A stretch of DNA of 25,103 nt from NCBI GenBank assembly GCA_002495735.1, contig DAGM01000026.1, forward strand, positions 1 to 25,103, given 5' to 3'. A program made the translations under genes and the position numbers. Origin of the DNA: Euryarchaeota archaeon UBA54. Lineage in GTDB: Archaea > Thermoplasmatota > Poseidoniia > Poseidoniales > Thalassarchaeaceae. The notes under the pieces were generated by a model. That model was not told the DNA's origin, made no database searches, and worked only from the letters and a program-made list of their open reading frames with translations. Shown here in pieces: positions 1 to 6,243 of the stretch. Every line of letters starts with the position of its first letter. The stretch's first letter is position 1.

Positions 1-314
1 TCGCTGGCAAAACGCCCGAGTATCGGTCTGCCAGCATAGGCACCGATTCCATATCCTCCTACTGCTCCGGCCACACTCGATAAGGTAGCGACTAGGACGA
101 TGGCTAGAATATCGAGGGAACTATCAGTCCCGAGGACCATAGGGATGACCAGTAAGTCGGGCGGTGCTGGTTGGAAGGCTGCTTCGGAGGCCGAAACGAC
201 GGCCAAACCCAGCAGACCCCATTCACCCGCCCAATCGATTATCGAGCCTATAACACCCTCTAACACGTACCTTCGTCCATCCTTTTCGGGATGAACGTTG
301 CTTCCCGCGGACAC
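1..314 (-). CDS. DedA/VTT-type (YqaA-like) membrane protein, C-terminus cut by window edge
   Basis: Reading the minus strand from a GTG at 314, an open frame runs off the window start; the first 104 codons are visible and the C-terminal part is missing. The visible protein has a short hydrophilic N-terminus, then a segment with WAGEWGLLGL, a small polar SASEAAFQPAPPDLLVIP stretch and a hydrophobic run ending in GGYGIGAYAGRPILGRF. An E followed by a P-rich PPDLL motif, then a Gly-rich GYGIGAYAGR turn, is characteristic of the SNARE-associated/VTT (DedA, YqaA) family. These are polytopic inner-membrane proteins implicated in lipid scrambling or transport. A stop lies just upstream in frame, so the GTG at 314 (or a GTG slightly downstream) is the likely start. 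It is divergent from the NOB1 gene, with about 50 bases between them. The exact substrate is unknown. Confidence 0.65.
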   Translation of the reverse strand, partial: MSAGSNVHPEKDGRRYVLEGVIGSIIDWAGEWGLLGLAVVSASEAAFQPAPPDLLVIPMVLGTDSSLDILAIVLVATLSSVAGAVGGYGIGAYAGRPILGRFAS

Positions 315-365
315 CGACTAGGCACGGAGGCGACCCCTGAAAGCACAGCCAGCCTCCGCCCGAGC

Positions 366-863
366 ATGGCGGCGGGTGAGGTCTTGGACACCGCTGCACT
401 AATCGCGTGGCCTCTGGAGAGAATGCGTGGCAGCCTCGTTGTCCCCTCCCAGAGAGCTGAGCTCTCCCGAATATCGCCCGATCGTGAGATTATGCTCGAC
501 GCAGCAGCGCTAGAATGGGCATCTCCGGGATCTGCTGCGATTGCTCGAGCCAGTGGCCTCGCCACCACCACAGGAGACATGGCTGGCCTGTCACCTGTCG
601 ACCTCGAATTGCTGGCGCTGGCCATCGAGAGGGCCGCAACTCTGGCAACTGACGATTACAGGCTACAGAATTTGTGTGAGTTAGGTGGAGTGCCTTGGCT
701 CTCTGTGACCATGGAGGGCATAAGCTCACTTTGGTCCTGGGAGTTGCGCTGCACGGGGTGCGGGGCGGTACTCCCCTCTCCCGACACACCTAGTTCCCGC
801 CGAGAACTGGGAAACTGTTCCGATTGTGGTTCCACTCTCAAACTGAGTCGTAAGAGGGACTGA
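366..863 (+). CDS. nob1: NOB1-like rRNA endonuclease (PIN domain plus zinc ribbon)
   Basis: A 165-residue protein counted from the ATG at 366; the open frame extends upstream to 291, but the PIN fold begins at this internal Met. Near the N-terminus VLDTAALI supplies the first catalytic Asp (D8). SPVDLELLALA (D79) and ATDDYRLQN (D96, D97) give the later PIN acidic residues. A C-terminal zinc ribbon has CTGC (129-132) and CSDC (151-154). PIN followed by a zinc ribbon is the architecture of archaeal and eukaryotic Nob1, which cleaves the 3' end of pre-16S/18S rRNA during small-subunit maturation. Its stop is immediately followed by the stop of the convergent tatA. The start choice rests on family length, and I see no clear ribosome-binding site. 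Confidence 0.82.
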   Translation: MAAGEVLDTAALIAWPLERMRGSLVVPSQRAELSRISPDREIMLDAAALEWASPGSAAIARASGLATTTGDMAGLSPVDLELLALAIERAATLATDDYRLQNLCELGGVPWLSVTMEGISSLWSWELRCTGCGAVLPSPDTPSSRRELGNCSDCGSTLKLSRKRD

Positions 864-1073
864 TTATTCGGCCTCGTCAGCGACATCATCAGTCATGCCG
901 CCTCTGTCCATATCATGCTCGGCTTCGGATGGACTTCTGACCTCACTCACTGCCATTTCATACTCGCCCTTGGCCAATCCAAGACTGCGGGCCAACTCTG
1001 GTATCTTCTTAGAGCCGAAGAACAGTACTGCAAATCCAATCAGAATCGCCATCTCTGTAGTTCCTATTGCCAT
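864..1073 (-). CDS. tatA: Sec-independent translocase subunit TatA
   Basis: A 69-residue protein with the TatA/MttA layout. One N-terminal transmembrane helix (about residues 5-19) is followed by the FG hinge and the amphipathic helix of LFFGSKKIPELARSLGLAKG, then an acidic, disordered C-terminal tail. TatA oligomers form the pore through which TatC delivers folded proteins with twin-arginine signals. No tatC is present in this window. The gene lies 55 bases downstream of the MoaD-like gene on the same strand and ends tail-to-tail against nob1 with no spacer. The start ATG is well supported because the transmembrane helix begins directly after it. Confidence 0.9.
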   Translation of the reverse strand: MAIGTTEMAILIGFAVLFFGSKKIPELARSLGLAKGEYEMAVSEVRSPSEAEHDMDRGGMTDDVADEAE

Positions 1074-1128
1074 GCTATCATCCCTAGGTGAGAGTGTTCT
1101 CGTTCAAATGCTTCGGCTCGGTGGCCCG

Positions 1129-1386
1129 TCAACCGCCAGAAACAGGAGGGAGAAAGGCTACCTCGGAAGAGTCGGCCAATGGGACATCAAGAGATGCTCC
1201 TATCTGGCCGTCGATTGCCACTCTGAGGCCCGAATCGAGGTATTCTGAGAGCTCGAACCTGTCGATTAGTTGCTCGGCGGTGGTTCCAAACTTGAGTGCG
1301 ACCTCAATCTCGCGTTCACCTAACCTCTCGGCTAGTGGCCCGAAGAACAGCATTCTAACCTTGACAGCCTTCCCTGTGTCAGCCAC
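1129..1386 (-). CDS. moaD: MoaD/ThiS/SAMP-type ubiquitin-like sulfur carrier
   Basis: An 85-residue protein with a GTG start, ending in PPVSGG. The terminal Gly-Gly, together with an N-terminal beta strand (VKVRMLFFGPLAERLG) and a late VAFLPPVSGG strand, matches the MoaD beta-grasp fold. In this family the C-terminal glycine is adenylated by an E1-like enzyme (MoeB/UbaA) and thiocarboxylated for molybdopterin synthesis, or conjugated to proteins as in archaeal SAMPs. Other molybdopterin genes are absent here, so a role in Moco synthesis, tRNA thiolation or protein modification cannot be separated. It is followed on the same strand by tatA and is divergent from the HAD phosphatase gene. Confidence 0.85.
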   Translation of the reverse strand: MADTGKAVKVRMLFFGPLAERLGEREIEVALKFGTTAEQLIDRFELSEYLDSGLRVAIDGQIGASLDVPLADSSEVAFLPPVSGG

Positions 1387-1433
1387 GCACCGCCGAACTC
1401 AGCGGCTCCCATCAACCCATCTCCCTCGCAGGG

Positions 1434-1440
1434 ACTATAC
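1434..1440 (+). promoter_or_regulatory. Possible TATA element for the HAD phosphatase gene
   Basis: An ACTATAC element lies about 25 bases before the ATG at 1464 in otherwise GC-rich sequence. At the archaeal TATA-to-start distance this predicts transcription beginning at or almost at the start codon, that is a leaderless or nearly leaderless mRNA. The call is inferred from spacing and composition only. Confidence 0.33.
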
Positions 1441-1463
1441 CACCCGCGCACCGCGAAGGGGCG

Positions 1464-2156
1464 ATGAGTGAACTTGGTGCCGTGGTCTTTGACTGCGATG
1501 GTGTGCTCACAGACAACGGCTCCTCGTGGCAGAACATTCACGATTACTTCGGGACTGAAAACCTCGAGACCTTGGAACGTTTCCTCAATCGTGAAATCAG
1601 CGATGACGAGTTCATGGCAGAAGACATACGCCTATGGACAGCAGTGCAGCCTCGCATACATCGTGATGACATCGCGCGATGCTATTCCGGCATCACCCTG
1701 ATGACCGGGGCACGTGATGTCGTGCGCGAGTTGCAGGAGAGGGGGGTCTTCGTGGCCATAGTCTCCGCAGGCGTAGATGTCTTCGTCGCGAGTATAGCAT
1801 CGATGCTCAAGGTCGATGACTGGGTCGCCAATGGTTTCGACTGGGATGACGACGGTTGGCTGCGCGGGCCCACTCCCTCGCGCGTTAACTCGCACGAGAA
1901 GGGGCTGTTGGTGGAGAAACTGGCTAGAATCGAGGGAATTGACCCGTCGGGAATCGTCTCAGTGGGAGATTCCAGCACAGACTTGTCAATGATGATCCCT
2001 GGCTCTCAGTTCATCGGTTTCAACCCGGCCCGGCAGAGGGCTGTGGATGCCTTCAAGGGAGCAGGGGTGCCGGTGGTAGAAGGCGATGATCTGCGTGATC
2101 TCTGGCAGCATTTGTATGACGGTGAGAACTTTCCCGATTCAGGCGAAGGGGATTGA
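1464..2156 (+). CDS. HAD-superfamily phosphatase, phosphoserine-phosphatase-like
   Basis: A 230-residue protein with all four haloacid-dehalogenase motifs. Motif I is FDCDGVLTD, with nucleophile D10 and acid/base D12. Motif II is VSAG (S101), the motif III lysine is in HEKG (K146), and motif IV is VGDSSTDLSM (D169, D173). A helical cap lies between motifs I and II (about residues 18-80). The motif set and length resemble SerB-type and related small-molecule phosphatases, so a phosphomonoester is the likely substrate; which one is not determined. Its last 18 bases overlap the end of the convergent polB gene. No partner enzyme for serine synthesis is adjacent, although a SerK-like gene lies about 4 kb away. 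Confidence 0.8.
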   Translation: MSELGAVVFDCDGVLTDNGSSWQNIHDYFGTENLETLERFLNREISDDEFMAEDIRLWTAVQPRIHRDDIARCYSGITLMTGARDVVRELQERGVFVAIVSAGVDVFVASIASMLKVDDWVANGFDWDDDGWLRGPTPSRVNSHEKGLLVEKLARIEGIDPSGIVSVGDSSTDLSMMIPGSQFIGFNPARQRAVDAFKGAGVPVVEGDDLRDLWQHLYDGENFPDSGEGD

Positions 2157-3761
2157 GGCCGTGGCGTGCGTATGCAGATTGACGATTGTCAGGATGCAGG
2201 GCTTGGGCTGGAACCCCAGCATACGTTGGTAGTCGGTCTGATCCTGCCAGGTCGAACTGTGTACCATCGTGGTTCCTTTGTGGTTGCCGACGTAGTGCCC
2301 ATGCACGTGGCCGGTCACGAAGATGTCGGGGACAGTCGAGATGACCATTCTATCCTCCGGCTCGGGGGAAAGCGGGGTCTTTCCGCCCCATGACGGAGCT
2401 AGGTGCCTGCGTTCCATCATTGCCCTCATCGCTAATTCCGGTGATGAGTAAGTTACAGAGCGAAGTCCTGCGACGAAGTCATCGATGCTCTTGCCGTGGT
2501 ATGCCAGTATACGGACGCCGTGCAGACTGAAGTCGCACGGATTGCCCACGAACACTGCGTCCGAGTAGTCCTGTTGGACCTCTGGGTCCAACGCAGGTTG
2601 CGGCTCGGCCGGACGAACCGCGTCGTGGTTACCCGGCAAGATCATCAAATCGACCCAGTCAGGCAGATCCTCCAGTAGCCTTGCCAGCTCGCCGTACTGG
2701 TTGAACAGGTCCTTGATGGCGAGGTGACGCTCCTGGCCCGGATAGATGCCCACACCGTCGACACCGTCGCCGCTCAGTACGAAGTACTTCACAGTCCGGG
2801 CTAGAGGGTCTTTTCTGAACCATTCAATCATCTTCTCCCATTGGGGTGCTAGAAAGGTCTTACTGCCGACATGAACATCGGACAGGAAAGCGGCTGAGAC
2901 GGCCTCGGCCTCGCTGGCAGCGGACTTGGAATGCCTTCCCAATGGAGGCATGTGGATGTCGCTCACCGAGAAATATGGGTCCCTGTTCCCTATCACGAAG
3001 TGCCCGCTGACTCCGACTACATCGTCATTCATCAGACCATCCAGTGATGGGTGGAAGTTAGATGCTCCAGAGGGTTCCTTCAGCATACACCTAATCTGCA
3101 TCGAGTCGTCTTCGACATCAAACCACAGGTAGCCTCCTTTGGACCACTTATCCACGCTGACAAGACCCACCAAAGTGACTTCGTAATCTCGACTCGAGTG
3201 ACGCTGCCTATTGCGCCACGCCTCCGAGACACTGATTGGGCGGCGCGGCAGAGCTTGGCCCGAGATCATCATCTGGCGAATCTGGCGCAGCCTGTCAGAG
3301 AAGCACGACCTTATGTCGCTCATCTTACCCTCCGTAGTCGAGTTGCCTGTGATATCGAAGTGAATCTCAATCTCCGAGTCGACATCCTTGGCCTGCATTG
3401 GGAAGTCGTCGAGATTGTAGTGATCAAGGCCGTGGCGACGCACAGGAGGGGCGAGCACCTGGGGCCCTACGGGTGCCAGTGTCCTGCCGATAGCAGATTG
3501 GCTCTCCGGGTCCGGCAGAGTTGCCTGTTTGGACCTTGGAATGTCCTGAGGCGCATCGATGGCCTCCTCAGTCGGGACCAATGTCAGCATCTCTTCCACG
3601 GCCCTCTCACTGAGCATTACCACATTCGATCTCTGGGCGGCTTCGATTAAGGATGAGATGTCGGAGAGGCGTTGAATCCTCTCTTGGGCCGCCTTACCGA
3701 GCACGAGCAGCCCCGCAGCGGTCAGTTGACGCTGCCGATTCGCCCATTCCTCATCGACCAT
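2139..3761 (-). CDS. polB: DNA polymerase D small subunit DP1 (3'-5' exonuclease)
   Basis: A 540-residue protein. After a variable N-terminal region it has an OB-fold-like part (about 190-270), then a calcineurin-type phosphoesterase domain. Its metal ligands are visible as SDVHVG (D295, H297), SGDGVDG (D332), PGNHD (N378, H379), AYHG (H422) and TGHVHG (H485, H487). The C-terminal STWQDQTDYQ segment is typical of DP1. DP1 is the proofreading subunit of the heterodimeric archaeal replicative polymerase D; in euryarchaea it also anchors the large subunit DP2. All catalytic residues are intact, so it should be an active nuclease, unlike its eukaryotic B-subunit relatives. The DP2 gene is not in the window. 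The gene lies downstream of cinA on the same strand, with a hairpin and a candidate TATA element between them. Confidence 0.95.
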   Translation of the reverse strand: MVDEEWANRQRQLTAAGLLVLGKAAQERIQRLSDISSLIEAAQRSNVVMLSERAVEEMLTLVPTEEAIDAPQDIPRSKQATLPDPESQSAIGRTLAPVGPQVLAPPVRRHGLDHYNLDDFPMQAKDVDSEIEIHFDITGNSTTEGKMSDIRSCFSDRLRQIRQMMISGQALPRRPISVSEAWRNRQRHSSRDYEVTLVGLVSVDKWSKGGYLWFDVEDDSMQIRCMLKEPSGASNFHPSLDGLMNDDVVGVSGHFVIGNRDPYFSVSDIHMPPLGRHSKSAASEAEAVSAAFLSDVHVGSKTFLAPQWEKMIEWFRKDPLARTVKYFVLSGDGVDGVGIYPGQERHLAIKDLFNQYGELARLLEDLPDWVDLMILPGNHDAVRPAEPQPALDPEVQQDYSDAVFVGNPCDFSLHGVRILAYHGKSIDDFVAGLRSVTYSSPELAMRAMMERRHLAPSWGGKTPLSPEPEDRMVISTVPDIFVTGHVHGHYVGNHKGTTMVHSSTWQDQTDYQRMLGFQPKPCILTIVNLHTHATASIPFA

Positions 3762-3790
3762 CCTCAGCGGGTGTGCCGGGAACGCTCATG

Positions 3791-3797
3791 ATAATAT
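3791..3797 (-). promoter_or_regulatory. Possible TATA box for polB
   Basis: On the minus strand an AT-rich GATATTATC element lies 30-37 bases before the polB ATG at 3761, in otherwise GC-rich sequence. At the usual archaeal spacing it would start transcription within about 10 bases of the ATG. The call is based on position and composition only. Confidence 0.4.
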
Positions 3798-3813
3798 CGC
3801 AGGAATTCCGTGC

Positions 3814-3830
3814 CGGTGCCATAGGCACCG
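3814..3830. terminator. Perfect 7-bp hairpin between cinA and polB
   Basis: CGGTGCC, an ATA loop and GGCACCG form a perfect inverted repeat two bases beyond the cinA stop and just upstream of the polB TATA candidate. It may end cinA transcripts or serve as an operator for polB. No T-run follows, so an intrinsic terminator of bacterial type is not supported. Confidence 0.4.
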
Positions 3831-3832
3831 AT

Positions 3833-4522
3833 TCAGTCATCCCAATCTGTGAGTGAAGCGAGATCGACCTCGGAGATCTCCTTGGCCACCGTCTTCTTGG
3901 TGCCCTGCCAGATCATGCTGCCTTCCCACTCCTCGTCAGACGGATCGAGCCCGGAGGTGTCTATCTCAGCACTCTCGACCTGCCCGTTGGACGCTTTGGA
4001 CTCTCTCTCCTCGTTCTCTTCCACCCTATCTAGAGTCTCAAGGGCCAGTCTGAATGCGAAGGCGGCGAAAGAGCGTTTGTTGTCCAGCCGGTCATTATCG
4101 CCATAGTCCATCCTCCTGACTAGAAAATAATCCTCAGTTACTACTGCCACGTGCACCCTGCCGACCTCCTTGTCAGCGGTCGCACCTCCTGGTCCAGCAA
4201 TGCCAGTGATGGAGATTGCCACGTCCGAGTCCGACTGGTAGCGCGCTCCCTGAGCCATCTGCACTGCGACCTCGTGCGAAACAGCTCCGGCCTCGCCCTC
4301 GTCAAATGCTGTCTTCTCGACACCAAGCTCGCGCATCTTGGACTCGTTGGAGTAGACCACCCATCCTTGCTTGAACCATTCAGACGCTCCGGAGATGTCA
4401 GTGATCAATGATGCCAGCAGCCCTCCAGTGCAAGACTCGGCAGTCGATACGGTCCAACCTCGCATGCGAAGTCGGCGGGTCACTCGGGAAGCCAGTCCCG
4501 CAGTCTCTTCGACCACGTTCAC
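3833..4522 (-). CDS. pncC: CinA C-terminal type nicotinamide-nucleotide amidase with acidic tail
   Basis: A 229-residue protein with a GTG start. Residues 1-165 match the stand-alone CinA C-terminal (PncC) domain: AESCTGG (28-34), a YSNESK motif (57-62) and GIAGPGGATADKEVG (107-121). This domain deamidates nicotinamide mononucleotide to nicotinic acid mononucleotide in pyridine-nucleotide recycling. The N-terminal COG1058 half found in full CinA is absent. Beyond the domain is a roughly 60-residue hydrophilic extension rich in Glu and Asp (about 167-229), which family members normally lack; its role is unknown. An AT-rich CATATTTGAC element about 50 bases upstream may be its promoter. The gene is upstream of polB on the same strand. 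Confidence 0.85.
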   Translation of the reverse strand: MNVVEETAGLASRVTRRLRMRGWTVSTAESCTGGLLASLITDISGASEWFKQGWVVYSNESKMRELGVEKTAFDEGEAGAVSHEVAVQMAQGARYQSDSDVAISITGIAGPGGATADKEVGRVHVAVVTEDYFLVRRMDYGDNDRLDNKRSFAAFAFRLALETLDRVEENEERESKASNGQVESAEIDTSGLDPSDEEWEGSMIWQGTKKTVAKEISEVDLASLTDWDD

Positions 4523-4618
4523 CGGCCATGGCCGACACTCTTGAGAGTTTCACTCACGTCTCAGAGTCAAATATGGACTCAATAGTGCGATTGACGGAGT
4601 CTGACGTCGTTTTACGCT

Positions 4619-4694
4619 TGGTGGGTCCGGCAGGAATTGAACCTGCGATCTTCGCTTTGTAAAAGCGACGTCATAACCCCTAGACCACGGACCC
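4619..4694 (-). tRNA. tRNA-Val (anticodon UAC) with encoded CCA end
   Basis: The minus strand from 4694 folds into a complete cloverleaf. The 7-bp acceptor stem GGGTCCG pairs with CGGACCC. The D arm contains AGGGGTTA. The anticodon stem TCGCT/AGCGA encloses the loop TTTACAA, giving anticodon UAC (valine, GUA codons). There is a 5-base variable loop and a T arm, GCAGG/CCTGC with loop TTCAATT. Discriminator A73 and a genomically encoded CCA follow (4622-4619). There is no intron. It is isolated between cinA and the PCMT-like gene. Confidence 0.95.
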
Positions 4695-4753
4695 TAAGAG
4701 AGCGCACGGGCGTTGTGTTCAAATCCTCTGCGGCTGGATGACAATACAGAGGG

Positions 4754-5752
4754 GTGTGTGTGGAGGGTATTTCCGACTTGGTCAAACGGCTCAGGGCCGC
4801 AGGGGTACCAGTCGATGACAGAATCGCCGAAGCTATGAATTCCGTTGACCTTGGAAATTTTACTGACTACGACACGGAGCCGTTCCTGATGGACAAACCA
4901 GTCCCATTCCTAGTCACTGAGAGCGGTGCGGCCAAGACCATTTCTGCCCCTCACATGGTAGCGACCCTGTTGCACCACCTTGAGATTAGAGAGGGGCAGC
5001 ACGTGCTGTTGATGGGTTCCAAGGGAGGGTATCTTGCTTCACTCCTCGATTGCATGCTCGGTCCAGACGGCACTGTGACTATCATCGAGCCTCACCATGA
5101 GGTCCTACAGCATACCAGCGAGAGATTGGAACTACACCGCTCGATGGGCCTGCTGAGGGCGTTGCCACCTGATGCCATAGAGGGTTGGGCGGACTTCAGC
5201 AGACGAGTAGACAGAGTACTTGTCACTGGAGCCGTCAGGGGACTAGCTCCCGAGGTGGAGTCGATGGTCGAGGAAGGCGGCTTCGTGCTAGGTCCGTTTG
5301 GAGGTCCGCTCCACCAAAGGCTGCTCAAGAGGGAGCGGCAGGGTAATGATTGGATGGATACCGACCTTGGAGGGGTGGTTTTCGGACCAATGGATCTCGC
5401 TGAGTCGGAGAGATCTCCTCTAGATCCGCATTCTCTGGCTGAACACCTTGAAGACTTACTTGATCTGATGGCTGAAGTAATAGAAATCGAAGAAGAAACT
5501 ATCGATAGGTTGGAGGGACTAATCATATCCCTCAGAGACCTTCCTATCGACCTGCCTCTCCTAGATGAGGAATCCACTGAGGACGAGATTCTAGAGCACC
5601 CGGTGATGGAACTTCTGCTAATGGAGATGGAGTGGCTTGGCCCCATGTGGCCGCTGTTCGGGGATTATCTGTCAGTTGAGATGGCCAACCCCGGCTCGCC
5701 CGAAGATGATGATCAGGATATGTTTGGCGGACACGAGGATCTCATACCTTAG
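4754..5752 (+). CDS. PCMT-like (protein-L-isoaspartate methyltransferase fold) protein with altered SAM motif and acidic extension
   Basis: A protein of 332 residues from a GTG at 4754 (a second GTG at 4760 is equally possible; GGGG just before could be the ribosome-binding site). Residues 40-215 follow the PCMT fold. KTISAPHM (61-68) is the conserved substrate/active-site segment, a glycine loop follows at 84-95, VTIIEP (108-113) gives the ribose-binding acid E112, and a late MVEEGGFVLGPFG strand is present. The glycine loop reads LLMGSKGGY, where canonical PCMTs have LEIGTGSGY, so the usual acidic residue and part of the loop are changed and SAM binding may be altered. Residues 216-332 are an acidic, Leu-rich helical extension not found in ordinary PCMT (about 210 residues). 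PCMT repairs isoaspartyl damage; whether this protein still methylates is uncertain. Confidence 0.7.
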   Translation: MCVEGISDLVKRLRAAGVPVDDRIAEAMNSVDLGNFTDYDTEPFLMDKPVPFLVTESGAAKTISAPHMVATLLHHLEIREGQHVLLMGSKGGYLASLLDCMLGPDGTVTIIEPHHEVLQHTSERLELHRSMGLLRALPPDAIEGWADFSRRVDRVLVTGAVRGLAPEVESMVEEGGFVLGPFGGPLHQRLLKRERQGNDWMDTDLGGVVFGPMDLAESERSPLDPHSLAEHLEDLLDLMAEVIEIEEETIDRLEGLIISLRDLPIDLPLLDEESTEDEILEHPVMELLLMEMEWLGPMWPLFGDYLSVEMANPGSPEDDDQDMFGGHEDLIP

Positions 5753-5756
5753 ATGG

Positions 5757-6170
5757 TTAATTTTCTATTGCTGGCTGTAAGAGTCTGGACAGCGGTATCG
5801 AAATCGGTGGAAGATGATCCGAGAGAAGATGCCTGGATGTCTTAGGGGGAAACAGTTCACCAGACAGCGCTGCTTCGACGACCTCTTCCTTCTCTAATGA
5901 GTCGCGTCCACAGCGGGGCCAAACAGTCAGCGTCACCCGGTCGTCTTCGAGATAGTCGACCCGTACACACGGCAGGCACAGAAGCTCCAGCCTATTCGCA
6001 ACGCTAGTCCGGTGATGGCCGTCCAGTATTGTGCCTGTCTTGCGATCGACCAGCAAGGGCTTAGTGTAAGCCTTCCAGCGTAGAGTCATCTTCTCTAGAT
6101 TGTCGACTCGATGTTCCTCTACCTGCTCGTGTGGAAGCAGAGTTTCGACGGGTACGAGTTCGACCTTCAC
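5757..6170 (-). CDS. ParB/sulfiredoxin-fold protein, possibly SerK-like serine kinase
   Basis: A 137-residue protein with a GTG start. VPVETLLPHE opens the domain, and PLLVDRKTGTILDGHHR (D50-R54) is the ParB/Srx nucleotide-binding signature. A VDYLEDD...TVWP segment follows. It has no DNA-binding helix-turn-helix, so it is not a chromosome-partition ParB. The short single-domain form, with glutamates before the PxxVD strand (E18, E19, E26) and DGHHR, is like the archaeal ADP-dependent serine kinase SerK and bacterial SbnI, which make O-phosphoserine. That assignment is an inference from memory of the family. It ends tail-to-tail with the PCMT-like gene and is divergent from the CCA enzyme gene. 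Confidence 0.65.
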   Translation of the reverse strand: MKVELVPVETLLPHEQVEEHRVDNLEKMTLRWKAYTKPLLVDRKTGTILDGHHRTSVANRLELLCLPCVRVDYLEDDRVTLTVWPRCGRDSLEKEEVVEAALSGELFPPKTSRHLLSDHLPPISIPLSRLLQPAIEN

Positions 6171-6243
6171 ATAGAGCCGAGGGGCTGTTTCCCAATATGC
6201 CTAACGCCCGAAGCAATCATGTCCAGAAGGCCGTCGGCGCAAC

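Noticed and set aside
36..50. The 15 bases CATAGGCACCGATTC occur both here and at 3820-3834.
   Set aside because: A shared word of this length is plausible by chance in 25 kb. One copy is inside the DedA coding region and the other spans the polB hairpin; no other copies or flanking similarity were seen.
291..365. Upstream extension of the NOB1 frame.
   Set aside because: No family similarity before VLDTAALI; the internal ATG at 366 gives normal PIN-domain length.
3051..3650. A 199-residue plus-strand open frame.
   Set aside because: It lies wholly opposite polB, whose catalytic motifs and length show which strand is coding.
4408..4662. An open frame ending GPAGIEPAIFAL on the plus strand.
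   Set aside because: It is the usual false protein that results from reading through a tRNA on the opposite strand; the tRNA-Val cloverleaf explains it.
4725..4752. CCTCTG and CAGAGG inverted repeat upstream of the PCMT-like gene.
   Set aside because: Six-base arms separated by 16 bases are too weak to call a regulatory site.
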